From: Synergistota bacterium
Lineage (GTDB): Bacteria > Synergistota > GBS-1
NCBI GenBank assembly: GCA_025060595.1
Contig: JANXBX010000003.1
Coordinates: 138,746-202,745, forward strand
Direction of reading: 5' to 3'
Length of the DNA: 64,000 nucleotides
How positions within the stretch are numbered: position 1 is the stretch's first letter; each line of letters opens with the position of its first letter. Positions 9,973 to 19,446 of the stretch are shown here, piece by piece. Position numbers and translations under genes: made by a program. The notes beneath the pieces are model-generated. The model saw only the letters and a program-made list of their open reading frames with translations, had not been told where the DNA came from and ran no database searches.

Positions 9973-10403
9973 GCTCCTCCTTCAGGAAAAAGAGGGTAAC
10001 GAACCGGATAATCTTCATTCAAAGCTATAACTTGTTTAGCCTTTTTATTTTTGATATTTATAACTATAGGAGCCTTTAGGTTAACGGTAGCATCCTTTGG
10101 CTTACCAGCGGGTATTACCATAACAAGAAAAATTATGGCATCCCTGGGATCCTTAAGCTCTATATCCTCAAGATCGCTATCGCTTATATCTACACTAAAG
10201 TTTGAGAAAATCTCAAAAGGGTTAATTACAGGAAGGGCTATCTTGGGATCATCAACAGATTGAAGCCATCTTACAAGCTGCCCCTCTTCTCCTATTACAA
10301 AAAAGCTTTTAAGCTCTGGGAAACCTATTAGACCATGAGGCATTAGTATTAGCTTTTCTTCGGGTATCTCGATCTCCCCAAAGCGAAGGGTATTAACCCT
10401 CAA
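9969..10403 (-). CDS. fliW: Flagellar assembly factor FliW
   Basis: A 144-aa FliW protein. It binds flagellin in the cytoplasm and, when free of flagellin, sequesters CsrA. Family features are visible: the N-terminal [14 protein letters not shown] strand region, the [14 protein letters not shown] motif (about 23-36), [11 protein letters not shown], and the C-terminal [17 protein letters not shown]. It overlaps csrA and lies 23 bases after flgL. The gene set fliW-csrA-flagellin is a closed regulatory circuit in Bacillus and Campylobacter. Confidence 0.95.
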   Translation of the reverse strand: MRVNTLRFGEIEIPEEKLILMPHGLIGFPELKSFFVIGEEGQLVRWLQSVDDPKIALPVINPFEIFSNFSVDISDSDLEDIELKDPRDAIIFLVMVIPAGKPKDATVNLKAPIVINIKNKKAKQVIALNEDYPVRYPLFPEGGA

Positions 10404-10426
10404 TCCCTCATTCCCCCTCTTTCCAG

Positions 10427-11635
10427 CTACTCAAGGAAATCTATAAGACTGGTTTGAATTATCCTAGCACCAGTTCTTAAGGCTGCCTGATATATAGCTT
10501 GCTGATTGCTCAAGTCCATGACTATCTCTGCAATATCCACATCCTCTATTTTTGAAAGAAGCGAAGTTAGCTGAATCTTGTTATCTTCAAACCTACTCTG
10601 AGTTGCCTCAAGCCTGTTAACCTTAGCCCCAACCCTCGCTCTCATCCTTAAAAGATGATCAAGATAAGCATCGAGCTCTTCAAGCCTTTCACCGGACAAA
10701 GAAGTAACCCTACTATATCTTAAATCCTCACTTATCTTCTGCAATATATCAAATATATCTAAGTTACCAACAAAAACCTTTTCCTCCTTCTTATCAAGCA
10801 AACCTAAGCTACTTAAAACCGAACCAACAGAATCAGAAAGACTCATATGTTCATTAGTTTTAGTTTGAATAACAAGTTTGACCCCAATACCATCTGGAAC
10901 AAGATATGCGTTCACCTTACTCCCTGCCCTCAAATTTATCCTATCAGCTATTATAGAAACGTTCGCTCCAGAAGGAATATCCACTGTAAAAACACTGCTT
11001 CCAACTCTTATGGTAAACGCTCCTGGACCAAATACAGAGGAAGCGAGGTGCATATCGCTTTCTATTCTATACTCAATCCTTTGAGCGGCAAAAACCTGAC
11101 TTCCAGGGATATTAACTACTACCCTTTCACCGCTCTCTATCTCCCAGGCCATCTCCCCCTCATCTCCCTGATATATAGCCACGTTACTATCTCCAAGAGC
11201 GTAAGGCTTGCTTTGCGTCCTAAACCCAGCAAATATATACCTACCTCCTAAAGAGGTATTGGCTATTTGGAGGGCTTCCTCTCTTAACTTATCTATTTGA
11301 TCAGCGATAGCGTCTCTATCTACTTGAGCCAGAGTATCATTAGCTCCCTGGATAACTCTTTCCCTTACAGTATGAATTATAGAAGTCAATTGATCTAACG
11401 CGGATTCCGTAGCGCTTAACCAGCTTATCGCCTCATCCATGTTTTTGGTAAACTGCTCATTCTCATTAAGTACCCTATTTAACCTCAAACTTCTAACCGA
11501 ACCTACCGGGTCTTCCTCAGGTAGATCAAACCTCTTGCCCGTTGAAGCTTGATGCTGAAGCTTAAGAAGTTTATCTCTATTACCCATCAAATCTGTTAAA
11601 AACACACTTGTAAAAACCTTATCGCTCACCCTCAT
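10427..11635 (-). CDS. flgL: Flagellar hook-filament junction protein FlgL
   Basis: A 402-aa HAP3 protein that joins the hook to the flagellin filament. It has flagellin-like terminal coiled coils: N-terminal QHQASTGKRFDLPEEDPVGSV-type helix (about 26-46) and the C-terminal segment with KIEDVDIAEIVMDLSNQQA and RTGARIIQTSLIDFL. The central domain is somewhat larger than in E. coli (317 aa). It lies nine bases after flgK in the flgM-flgN-flgK-flgL order. Confidence 0.93.
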   Translation of the reverse strand: MRVSDKVFTSVFLTDLMGNRDKLLKLQHQASTGKRFDLPEEDPVGSVRSLRLNRVLNENEQFTKNMDEAISWLSATESALDQLTSIIHTVRERVIQGANDTLAQVDRDAIADQIDKLREEALQIANTSLGGRYIFAGFRTQSKPYALGDSNVAIYQGDEGEMAWEIESGERVVVNIPGSQVFAAQRIEYRIESDMHLASSVFGPGAFTIRVGSSVFTVDIPSGANVSIIADRINLRAGSKVNAYLVPDGIGVKLVIQTKTNEHMSLSDSVGSVLSSLGLLDKKEEKVFVGNLDIFDILQKISEDLRYSRVTSLSGERLEELDAYLDHLLRMRARVGAKVNRLEATQSRFEDNKIQLTSLLSKIEDVDIAEIVMDLSNQQAIYQAALRTGARIIQTSLIDFLE

Positions 11636-11644
11636 TTATAAAGC

Positions 11645-13741
11645 TCACCTACCTACAAGCCCCAAATTATTTACAATCCTGTTATAAACTTCATCCATAG
11701 CGTTTATAAATCTAGCAGCAGCAGAAAAAGCATGCTGATACTTTATGAGTTCTGTCATTTCCTCATCTAAAGATACCCCCATAACCTCCTGACGCCTGTT
11801 ATCTATCTGTTTTACAAGAAGCTCCTGATTAGAGCTCATTCTACTTGCCTCTTGAGCTTCAACCCCAAGCTTAGCTATTGTAGCTTCAAGAAACTGATTT
11901 AAATTCACAGTTCCGCCCCTCATTACATTCCTATACCTTATATAAGCAAGCTTATAAGCTACAGAGCCATCGCCAGGACCATTGTTCAAGCCATTATTAT
12001 CTCCAGCCGTAGCAATCATTTCTGGATAGCGATTTATATAATCTGAAATAGATATTAAAGAAGAGGCTCCCTCTGGCTTATAAATTTCATTAAAGAAATT
12101 AACCCCGTTTTTAACCTGATTTAGACCGTATCCTGCTCTGTGCTGAGCATTAAATTCCTTTATAAATGTATAAGAAAACTCATCAAGAAGATTAAGATAG
12201 TTAACTAAAATCCCATCTCTTGACTCTAAGTATCCAAGAAGCTCACCATTCTGAGCTGGGAAATAGGATTTAAATATCGTAGTTCCAATCCCTTTAAGCT
12301 CAAAAAGCATACCATTTACGACTAAGCCATATTCTCCAGTAGAAACTTTCACAGCCTCTCGGAAACGATTTCTACTACTTCTGTAAAGCTCTCCGTTAAC
12401 GCTAAATATAGCATCTTGAGGTGTCCAAATGTCATTAGTATTTGTTCCATTCCAAAGCCCTAATCGCTGAGCTATGCTTGCCATATCACCCAGAATAGTT
12501 ATCCTATAGTCTTCCCCAAGCTCATTACTTCTTAACACAAGATAATACCTTCCATTGTCATTCCTAGCTATAGAAGCAGCAAGCCATTCCTTATATGTAA
12601 ATGGATAAGAAGAGAGAGATTCATTATGAAAGGCAGCGTTTATCTTATTCATTACGGTCCTAAGGCTATCCCCACCATCTACATGTATACTAACTACAGG
12701 ACCATTATCAACCTTTATAGAAAAGTCTCCCCTTTCATTTCTATCAAGCCAACCTAAAGTATAAAACGTTATATCTTCACTCACTAAAGAGGCAGCCTCA
12801 CTTCCTATCATATGAGGAAGCTCATTAGCGACTTGTATCACACTTACCATGTATTGAGTGTTTCCCGCTATTGTAGAAGCATAACCTATGGCCACATCAG
12901 GATTAGAAGAAAAGCTCAGGGGCTCAAAATCCCAACGAACATCATACATCCCATTATTCGAAGGGTTAGGGATAAGAACAAGATAATGCTTTATACCACC
13001 CCTTATAACATCAACGCCGTTAACAGTTAAAATTACCCCCCCTATAGGATCTTCACGAACATCCACATCTATCATCTTAGATAACTTCTCAACAAGAAGA
13101 TCCTGCTTATCTTCCAAATCATTAGGGTTATCCCCAAGACCCCTAACCATTTGAATCTGACGATTAAGATCAGCTATTTGATCTATGTAAGAGTTTATCT
13201 CATAAACTTTTGCTGCTATCTCATCGTTTAGCTCAGATCTATAAGAGCTCAATTTACTTGATATATATTTAATCAAGCTAGATAAAGTTAAAGCCTTTTC
13301 TCTAACGCTCTCTCTTAAAGCAGGGTCCTCAGGGTTAGTTTGAAGGGATTGTAAGGCAGCCCAAAATTCATCAAAAGATTGCCTTATGCTTGAATCAGAA
13401 GGTTCATTAAAAAACTCCTGGATCCTTTGGTAAACTACTTCTTTTACTTTCCACTTACCCCAAGTTTGGAGCTCCTCTCTATACTGAAAGTCAAGGAATT
13501 TATCCCTTAAACGAGCTATCTGATCAATAGTTACACCGGTCCCTAACTGACCAGGAGTCGCAGGTCTATTAAGCGCAGGATCAGTATAAGGAACCATCGT
13601 TGTTAATTCTACTCTCTGTCGAGAATACCCCTCGGTTCCCGCATTAGACACATTGTGCCCTGTTACCTCAAGACCACGCTTTTGAGCGAATATAGCTCTT
13701 TTCCCTAGCTCTATTCCAAAGAAGCCACCTGGATCTCCCAT
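11645..13741 (-). CDS. flgK: Flagellar hook-associated protein FlgK
   Basis: A 698-aa HAP1 protein. The N-terminal rod/hook motif GHNVSNAGTEGYSRQRVEL (about 28-46) and the C-terminal coiled coil with VSLDEEMTELIKYQHAFSAAARFI and AMDEVYNRIVNNLG identify it. It is longer than the usual 450-640 aa because the surface domains are enlarged, in line with the enlarged flagellin and FlgL. flgN, which encodes the likely export chaperone for FlgK and FlgL, ends six bases upstream. Confidence 0.95.
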   Translation of the reverse strand: MGDPGGFFGIELGKRAIFAQKRGLEVTGHNVSNAGTEGYSRQRVELTTMVPYTDPALNRPATPGQLGTGVTIDQIARLRDKFLDFQYREELQTWGKWKVKEVVYQRIQEFFNEPSDSSIRQSFDEFWAALQSLQTNPEDPALRESVREKALTLSSLIKYISSKLSSYRSELNDEIAAKVYEINSYIDQIADLNRQIQMVRGLGDNPNDLEDKQDLLVEKLSKMIDVDVREDPIGGVILTVNGVDVIRGGIKHYLVLIPNPSNNGMYDVRWDFEPLSFSSNPDVAIGYASTIAGNTQYMVSVIQVANELPHMIGSEAASLVSEDITFYTLGWLDRNERGDFSIKVDNGPVVSIHVDGGDSLRTVMNKINAAFHNESLSSYPFTYKEWLAASIARNDNGRYYLVLRSNELGEDYRITILGDMASIAQRLGLWNGTNTNDIWTPQDAIFSVNGELYRSSRNRFREAVKVSTGEYGLVVNGMLFELKGIGTTIFKSYFPAQNGELLGYLESRDGILVNYLNLLDEFSYTFIKEFNAQHRAGYGLNQVKNGVNFFNEIYKPEGASSLISISDYINRYPEMIATAGDNNGLNNGPGDGSVAYKLAYIRYRNVMRGGTVNLNQFLEATIAKLGVEAQEASRMSSNQELLVKQIDNRRQEVMGVSLDEEMTELIKYQHAFSAAARFINAMDEVYNRIVNNLGLVGR

Positions 13742-13747
13742 ATAAGG

Positions 13748-14242
13748 TTAAGCCTCCTTCTGAAAAAGAGAAAAAAGCGGAGCGCTCTGCTTTCCTCTAC
13801 TATAAGTGGGCCTTGTGAGAGAGCTCATTAATGAATCTATAAAATAACTTATATATTTTAGAGTAGACTCAACCAAATAACGATTTGTTTCGTTTATCTC
13901 TTTAAGCTCGTTCAATACAGCCTTAAGTTGATTAGCCCTTTCCTCCAAAGGAGAGAACTCCTCGCTATCTAAAAAGCTCCTGAGATCACTTAGCTTTATA
14001 TCCCCGTTTAATCCAAGCTCCTGAGCTATTTTTACAACCTCACTTAACCTTTTAGATTCGAGTCTTTCAGCCTCAACAATAAGTATCCTCTCTTCACCTA
14101 TAATTTTAGTCAAAAGCTCGATGTTATCTTTCAAAATAGCCTCTTTCTTCTGCAAAGATAAATTACAAAGCTTCCGATAAAGAGCAAGCTCCTCATCCAA
14201 TACGGAAACGAGCCTATTTAAATTCAACTTCTCTCCACTCAT
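13748..14242 (-). CDS. flgN: FlgN-family flagellar export chaperone
   Basis: A 164-aa, almost entirely helical protein with long heptad-like stretches (LDEELALYRKLCNLSLQKKEAIL; ERANQLKAVLNELKEINETN). It lies between flgM and flgK, the usual place of FlgN, the chaperone that delivers FlgK and FlgL to the export gate. The sequence is weakly conserved in this family, so position carries much of the evidence. Confidence 0.85.
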   Translation of the reverse strand: MSGEKLNLNRLVSVLDEELALYRKLCNLSLQKKEAILKDNIELLTKIIGEERILIVEAERLESKRLSEVVKIAQELGLNGDIKLSDLRSFLDSEEFSPLEERANQLKAVLNELKEINETNRYLVESTLKYISYFIDSLMSSLTRPTYSRGKQSAPLFSLFQKEA

Positions 14243-14244
14243 TT

Positions 14245-14547
14245 TTATTCACCTGAGGAGAAGTAAAATTCCTCCAATATCTTACGAGCTACCTGTTTTA
14301 AGTCAGGATTGTACTTCCCCTCCTCTATAAGCTTCTTTATCTCTTCCACCTTTTCCTTTCTAATATCAGGAACTTTCGAAAGAGCATCCTTTGCTATTTT
14401 AAGCTCAACAGCTCTGGAAGATATTTCTACCTTATCATCTGCTGATGATACCTTACTTTCCTCCTCAAATTTTATCTTTTTCCTTATGGGTTTTATTCCC
14501 TCAAGATATGTCTTAAAAATCTCACCTATCTTTTTTCCATACTCCAC
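14245..14547 (-). CDS. flgM: Anti-sigma-28 factor FlgM
   Basis: A 100-aa small protein. Its C-terminal half (VEISSRAVELKIAKDALSKV then KVEEIKKLIEEGKY) matches the FlgM domain that binds sigma-28. The N-terminal half is charged and probably disordered, as needed for export through the hook-basal body. The start is GTG, with the strong GAGGGGGTG site seven bases upstream. That site is paired to an upstream CCCCCTC arm (see hairpin). A sigma-28 promoter in front of flagellin gives it a clear target. Confidence 0.9.
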   Translation of the reverse strand: MEYGKKIGEIFKTYLEGIKPIRKKIKFEEESKVSSADDKVEISSRAVELKIAKDALSKVPDIRKEKVEEIKKLIEEGKYNPDLKQVARKILEEFYFSSGE

Positions 14548-14556
14548 TGAGGTTCA

Positions 14557-14589
14557 CCCCCTCATTTTTATTCTCGGCAAGCGAGGGGG
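14557..14589 (-). promoter_or_regulatory. Hairpin covering the flgM ribosome-binding site
   Basis: In the minus-strand RNA CCCCCTC (14583-14589) pairs perfectly with GAGGGGG (14557-14563), the flgM Shine-Dalgarno sequence, over a 19-nt loop. It lies just after the yvyF-like stop codon at 14596. It could lower flgM translation or couple it to ribosomes finishing the upstream gene. Confidence 0.4.
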
Positions 14590-14595
14590 ACTTCT

Positions 14596-15042
14596 TCACT
14601 CCTTTTTATCCTTTTTCTTAAAGACATCTATTATGTACATCTTAGCCATCTCCTTTTCTTTCTCTTTCCTTTCAACATCTTTCCCAAGCTCCTCTTGAAT
14701 CTTGCTTAAGGATTCCTGAAACTCTTTAAGACAACTTGGACAATACTCTCCAGAGCTTATAGGTTCCCCACATCTCTTACATCTCAGCCTACCAGCCACA
14801 TCAGTAAACTTAAGTTGAATCCTCCCTTGCTTTATAAACTCAAGTATTTCATCTTCATCAACCTCTGTAGCTTCACTTATTTCCCTTATAGTTGCACGAG
14901 GGTGATCTCTCAGATAGTTATAAACTTTTTCAAAATCCTTCTCTTCCTCCTCAAGACACCGAGGACACACTTTCCTTCCACCCGTCCACAAAAAAGCTCT
15001 ATTGCACTTTATGCAATTAGCAAGATCTGCCAACCTAGACAC
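14596..15042 (-). CDS. yvyF: YvyF-type zinc-finger flagellar operon protein
   Basis: A 148-aa protein with two CxxC pairs near the N-terminus (CIKC, CPRC), a short winged-helix-like region (YLRDHPRATIREISEATEVDED), then two more CxxC pairs (CKRC, CPSC) and a highly charged C-terminal helix. This matches the TIGR03826/YvyF family that sits between comFC and flgM in Bacillus and Clostridia. It probably acts as a DNA- or protein-binding regulator of motility. The exact function in this organism is not known. Confidence 0.85.
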   Translation of the reverse strand: MSRLADLANCIKCNRAFLWTGGRKVCPRCLEEEEKDFEKVYNYLRDHPRATIREISEATEVDEDEILEFIKQGRIQLKFTDVAGRLRCKRCGEPISSGEYCPSCLKEFQESLSKIQEELGKDVERKEKEKEMAKMYIIDVFKKKDKKE

Positions 15043-15052
15043 CCCCTTTCTA

Positions 15053-15643
15053 TTAAGGGTTAACTGCTATAACGAGCTTGTAAACCTTAAAAGCCCCCGC
15101 ATTGTACAAAGCTTTTGAACATTCTCTCAAAGTAGAACCTGTTGTAGTAACATCATCAACTAAAAGAACCTTCTTCTCATGAAAACTTTCCTTAGCTAAA
15201 AAAACCCCCTTTAAGTTTTTTTCTCTCTCCCTCTTCTCAAGACCAACTTGTGGAGGGGTAGGGAAAACCTTAATCAGTGAAATAGAAAGCGCTCTATCCA
15301 AAATTAAACTCAAAAGTTCAGCTAAAAATGATACATGATTAAAAATCCTTCTTCTTAAAGGGTCCTCTGGAACGGGAACTATTAAGTCTACCTTGTCCTT
15401 AAGGGGATAGATATCCTCTTTAAAGAAAAATAAAAGCTCCTTTAACGGTTCACTATAAGATTCAAATTTAGCCTTGTAAATGAGCTCCTTTAAAACCCCC
15501 TCATAAAATCCGAAAGCATAAACTTCACCATAAAGCTTAAAACCCCCTATTTTGCTTAAACAACGCTCACATAACGCCCTACCCCAAGATCCACAACCTA
15601 CGCATCTATCAGGAAAAAAAAGCTCCCTTAAAAACGAAAGCAT
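15053..15643 (-). CDS. comFC: ComFC-like amidophosphoribosyltransferase-fold competence protein
   Basis: A 196-aa protein with an N-terminal four-cysteine zinc finger (CVGCGSW...LCERC, residues 14-29). The phosphoribosyltransferase domain carries the PRPP loop VLLVDDVTTTGSTLREC (about 158-174). ComFC/GntX proteins are needed for DNA uptake, but their reaction is unproven. It is followed ten bases later by the yvyF-like gene, exactly as in the Bacillus comF-flg region. No comFA helicase gene is adjacent; metK precedes it. Confidence 0.9.
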   Translation of the reverse strand: MLSFLRELFFPDRCVGCGSWGRALCERCLSKIGGFKLYGEVYAFGFYEGVLKELIYKAKFESYSEPLKELLFFFKEDIYPLKDKVDLIVPVPEDPLRRRIFNHVSFLAELLSLILDRALSISLIKVFPTPPQVGLEKREREKNLKGVFLAKESFHEKKVLLVDDVTTTGSTLRECSKALYNAGAFKVYKLVIAVNP

Positions 15644-15653
15644 AAATATAGTT

Positions 15654-16850
15654 TTATAGTCTCTCAGCCGCCTTCTTTAAAGCTTCAGCTTTATCTGTCC
15701 TTTCCCAAGGGACATCAAGATCTTCTCTACCAAAGTGACCATAAGCTGCAACCTGCTTATATATAGGCCTACGCAGGTTAAGATCCCTTATTATAGCAGC
15801 AGGACGAAAATCGAAGTACTCCTTAACAAGCTCCTCTATCTTATCGTCAGCTATCTTACCTGTACCAAAAGTATCAACAGATATAGCAACCGGGTGCGCC
15901 ACACCTATAGCGTAAGCCACGTGTATCTCACATTTATCCGCAAGCCCAGCAGCAACTACATTTTTAGCAGCATACCTTGCCATATAAGCGCCAGACCTGT
16001 CTACTTTAGTTGGATCCTTTCCAGAGAAGCAACCTCCACCATGCCTAACAACCCCACCATAAGTATCAACCATTATCTTTCTTCCAGTTAATCCCGTATC
16101 CGCTAGAGGACCACCAAGGACAAATCTACCTGTGGGGTTTATAAGATATCTCACATCTTTGGCTAAAAGCTCCGGAGGTATTACAGGTCTTATAACATGC
16201 TCAATTATGTCACCTCTAAGCTGATCAAGCTCTATAGCAGGATGATGCTGAGCAGAAACTATAACCGTTGTTACCCTTACAGGCTTCCCATTTTCATACT
16301 CCACAGTAACTTGAGTTTTGCCATCTGGCCTAAGATATGGAAGAATTTTTTCTTTTCTCACATACGCAAGTCTCTTAGCAAGCTTATGAGCTAAAGTTAT
16401 AGGAAGAGGCATTAATTCTGGGGTCTCCGTACAAGCATATCCTATCATTATACCCTGGTCTCCTGCTCCAATTTTGTCTATCTCCGCATCACTTGATGCT
16501 CCCTCTCTAACTTCAAGTGCCATATTAACACCCTGTGCTATATCAGGAGACTGTTCATCAATTGCGGTTACCACTGCACAGGTATCCCCATCGAACCCAT
16601 ACTTTGCTCTAGTGTAACCAATATCCTTAACCGTTTCCCTAGCAATTTTAGGAATATCAACATAACACTCAGTTGTGATTTCACCAGCTACGACAACCAA
16701 TCCTGTAGTTACAAGTACCTCACAAGCCACCCTCCCCATGGGGTCCTTTTCCAAGATAGCATCAAGAACAGCATCAGAGATTTGATCAGCAATCTTATCA
16801 GGGTGTCCTTCAGTAACAGACTCTGAAGTCAGTAAATACTTTCTTGGCAT
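15654..16850 (-). CDS. metK: S-adenosylmethionine synthase
   Basis: About 398 aa. It makes SAM from methionine and ATP. The N-terminal [25 protein letters not shown], the [16 protein letters not shown] loop and the [22 protein letters not shown] segment (P-loop-like) are all complete. I choose the ATG at 16850 because AGGAGGAG lies right before it. An in-frame GTG at 16868 overlaps the previous stop codon and would put the Shine-Dalgarno inside the gene. No SAM riboswitch space exists upstream. Confidence 0.97.
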   Translation of the reverse strand: MPRKYLLTSESVTEGHPDKIADQISDAVLDAILEKDPMGRVACEVLVTTGLVVVAGEITTECYVDIPKIARETVKDIGYTRAKYGFDGDTCAVVTAIDEQSPDIAQGVNMALEVREGASSDAEIDKIGAGDQGIMIGYACTETPELMPLPITLAHKLAKRLAYVRKEKILPYLRPDGKTQVTVEYENGKPVRVTTVIVSAQHHPAIELDQLRGDIIEHVIRPVIPPELLAKDVRYLINPTGRFVLGGPLADTGLTGRKIMVDTYGGVVRHGGGCFSGKDPTKVDRSGAYMARYAAKNVVAAGLADKCEIHVAYAIGVAHPVAISVDTFGTGKIADDKIEELVKEYFDFRPAAIIRDLNLRRPIYKQVAAYGHFGREDLDVPWERTDKAEALKKAAERL

Positions 16851-16864
16851 TTCTTCTCCTCCTT

Positions 16865-17917
16865 TCACAAATGTTTTGCCATCTCATTTTTAAGTTTATT
16901 TATTATACTCACTGGAGTTGGATCTACTCCATTAAGATAAGCTAGATATAAACTGACAAAATCTCCAAAGTATATTAGACTGTAAAGAAGAGCCATCTCG
17001 CTTTCCCCTTTCCCCTCCACCTCTTTCCAACCACCAATATTCCCCACAATTAAGCTTCTTGTGATATCAAACCTCAAAGATGTTCTCCTATTCTCCTTAG
17101 AGTGCCTTAAAGCAACAACCTTAAATATACCTTTAAAGCTTTCACTCATCCATCCCACAATTTCGTTATGATCAAGCTCGGGAAGCTCACAGGAGTAAGC
17201 AGGCTGTTTACTATTTTCGTTAAACTGGGTTTTCCATCTATAAGCTGCAACCCTTCCTACACCCTCATCACCATATATTAGAGGAACGCTCCCCTTAAGC
17301 CATAATGCTAAATCTTTTGCCCCGTTACGGGAAAGCGATACCTCTGGAGCAAGCTCCTCTCTTAATCCTCTAAGGACAGAAATCGTTTCTTCAAAACCTC
17401 TATCGAAATTAACAATATTAAATCTGCTCATAAACACTAAGAGAGGAACCGAAAGATAACCCAATGCTCCTCTCGGCTGAAAACCTGATGGCACCTTAAA
17501 ATGGAAAACACCCTTTAATTTAGCCATTTCTTCAAGCTTTCCACCACTGCTTAAAAAAATAGCCTTAGATCCTCTCTTTAAGCCTATCTCGCAAGCTGAA
17601 AGCGTTTCTTCCGTATCTCCAGAGTAGCTAACCCCTAAAAGTAAGGTATCTTTATCGACCCAAGAGGGAAGCTCATATCCACGAACTACTTCAACAAATA
17701 CCCTAGAACTCTGCCTTAAAAGAACTCTAAGTATATCCCCACCAACAGCTGAACCTCCCATACCTACTACCACTATGTTTTTAAACTCAAGCCTGGGCAA
17801 GTCACAACTTAGGGCTCTTCTAAATGCATCCTCAAACTGTTCAGGAAAGGACAAAAGGGTTTTCATACTCCCACCAGGATCGCAAAGGGACAAATCCAAT
17901 GAGTCTAAGTTTACCAC
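16865..17917 (-). CDS. SIS-family bifunctional phosphoglucose/phosphomannose isomerase
   Basis: A 350-aa protein with two SIS domains: [18 protein letters not shown] (about 49-66) and [17 protein letters not shown] (about 92-108). A C-terminal region carries [29 protein letters not shown], whose Glu/His are the catalytic pair in archaeal-type PGI/PMI. It interconverts glucose-6-P or mannose-6-P with fructose-6-P. The start is GTG with a strong AAGGAGGG site. This family replaces classical Pgi in Archaea, Aquificae and some thermophiles. Confidence 0.87.
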   Translation of the reverse strand: MVNLDSLDLSLCDPGGSMKTLLSFPEQFEDAFRRALSCDLPRLEFKNIVVVGMGGSAVGGDILRVLLRQSSRVFVEVVRGYELPSWVDKDTLLLGVSYSGDTEETLSACEIGLKRGSKAIFLSSGGKLEEMAKLKGVFHFKVPSGFQPRGALGYLSVPLLVFMSRFNIVNFDRGFEETISVLRGLREELAPEVSLSRNGAKDLALWLKGSVPLIYGDEGVGRVAAYRWKTQFNENSKQPAYSCELPELDHNEIVGWMSESFKGIFKVVALRHSKENRRTSLRFDITRSLIVGNIGGWKEVEGKGESEMALLYSLIYFGDFVSLYLAYLNGVDPTPVSIINKLKNEMAKHL

Positions 17918-17939
17918 ACTTTATCCCTCCTTAAAATAC

Positions 17940-18662
17940 TTAAAGAACAAACTTTTCTCCCAAATAGAGCTTTCTTGCTGCTTTGCTCCTTGCCACAACG
18001 CCAGGCGGCCCCTCTATTAAAATTTTCCCTCCATGAATAAGATAAGCTCTATCAGTTATAGATAAAGTCTCTCGAACGTTGTGATCCGTTAAAAGTATTC
18101 CTATACCTTGTTCTTTCAATGAAAGTATCATTCTCTGAATATCATAAACCGTTATAGGATCTATCCCGGAAAAAGGCTCATCAAGTAAAAGAAAAAGAGG
18201 AGCCCCAACCATAGCTCTAGCTATCTCAACTCTTCTTCTCTCACCACCTGAAAGAGAAAAACCCTTATAATCTGCTATTTCCACAAGACCAAAATCTTCA
18301 AGTATCTTCTCTAAGAGCTTCTTACGCCTAGATGGGGGTACCCCCATCCCATCCATCGCAAGCAGGAGATTTTCTTTAACCGTTAAATCTCTAAAAACGG
18401 ACGGCTCCTGAGGAAGATAAGCTATACCAGCCCGAGCTCTTTTATACATTGGCACATTGGTAATGTCAATATCATCTAAAAAAATTTTACCAGAATCAGG
18501 CTTTATCAAACCAACGATCATATAAAAAGTGGTAGTTTTACCAGCACCGTTTGGACCAAGCAAACCTACAATTTCTCCTTCCCTAACTGATAGGGATACT
18601 TCCTTTATAACTTCTCTTCCACTAAAAACCTTTACCAAGCTTTCGCCACGGAGAACAGCCAT
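17940..18662 (-). CDS. lptB: LPS export ABC transporter ATP-binding protein LptB
   Basis: A 240-aa ABC ATPase that powers LPS extraction from the inner membrane. Walker A GPNGAGKTTT (36-45), the LptB-type Q-loop region YLPQEPSVFRDLTVKENL, signature LSGGERRRVEIARAM and Walker B LLLDEPFSGIDP are intact. It lies one base after the LptA/OstA-like gene, a diagnostic pairing. LptF, LptG and LptC are not in the window. Confidence 0.94.
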   Translation of the reverse strand: MAVLRGESLVKVFSGREVIKEVSLSVREGEIVGLLGPNGAGKTTTFYMIVGLIKPDSGKIFLDDIDITNVPMYKRARAGIAYLPQEPSVFRDLTVKENLLLAMDGMGVPPSRRKKLLEKILEDFGLVEIADYKGFSLSGGERRRVEIARAMVGAPLFLLLDEPFSGIDPITVYDIQRMILSLKEQGIGILLTDHNVRETLSITDRAYLIHGGKILIEGPPGVVARSKAARKLYLGEKFVL

Positions 18663-18663
18663 C

Positions 18664-19446
18664 TCAGTGTATTACCATCCTAGTTTCCCCAACCGCTCGC
18701 ATAACCCCCGTATCAACATTGTATATTATCTCATTAGCACGAAGCTCAGTTTTATCTTTAAAGGCAGAGGCCTTTCCTGATATCTTCACTACTCCCGAAG
18801 TTACATCGTAAAATCCTTCGTCTGCCTTAGCCTGAAAGATACTTTTATCCCTAACATGCTTAATAAAAACATTCCCTAAAGCCCTGATATTTTTTATTTT
18901 TCCTTCATTGTCAAGTGACATATTCGCCTTAAGGGCGGTTATCAAGATGCTCTTAGACTTATCTTCATAACTTGGAGATTCTATTTCAGCTTCGCTTCCC
19001 TCAAGGAGTATTTCAGAAGCTTTAAGAACAGATTCCTTAACCGTTATGATAGGAGACTCGTAAGCTCTAAACTTATCTTTACCATAGGCTTCAAGCTTTC
19101 CACATTCAAGCTTCAACCCATCTTTAGTTAAAAGAAGCACCTTCCCTTGCGCTAAGTATTTCTCAGATTTAGAATCAAAGCTGACCTTCTGGGCTACTAA
19201 CCTTCCCTTTTCATCCTCTACGGTCACGTTTCCCTCAAGAAAAGCATCTTGCGTTTTAAAGTTAACCCAACCCTTATCCGCAGAAGCCTTTCTATCTCCC
19301 CAAAACAGTCTGACATTCCCCAACGCTTCCATAATATCCTTTTCCGGATAATAAAGAACCTTATCAGCGATTAGCTTAACTTCTAAAGCTATGGAAAAGG
19401 AACATATAAAAGATAGTGATAAAACAAGCAAAGCTATCCTTCTCAT
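18664..19446 (-). CDS. lptA: LptA/OstA-like periplasmic LPS transport protein
   Basis: A 260-aa exported protein. The signal peptide is clear (RRIALLVLSLSFICSFSIA, about 2-20). The mature part is a run of beta-jellyroll strands typical of OstA/LptA: ALGNVRLFWGDRKASADKGWVNF, LEGNVTVEDEKGRLVAQKVSF, AQGKVLLLTKDGLKLECGKL. It forms the periplasmic bridge for LPS. It is longer than E. coli LptA (185 aa) and might combine LptC and LptA roles. It overlaps prfB by four bases and precedes lptB. Confidence 0.85.
   Translation of the reverse strand: MRRIALLVLSLSFICSFSIALEVKLIADKVLYYPEKDIMEALGNVRLFWGDRKASADKGWVNFKTQDAFLEGNVTVEDEKGRLVAQKVSFDSKSEKYLAQGKVLLLTKDGLKLECGKLEAYGKDKFRAYESPIITVKESVLKASEILLEGSEAEIESPSYEDKSKSILITALKANMSLDNEGKIKNIRALGNVFIKHVRDKSIFQAKADEGFYDVTSGVVKISGKASAFKDKTELRANEIIYNVDTGVMRAVGETRMVIH

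Noticed and set aside
16851..16870. SAM riboswitch upstream of metK
   Set aside because: metK is separated from the upstream isomerase gene by only a few bases, with no space for a leader.
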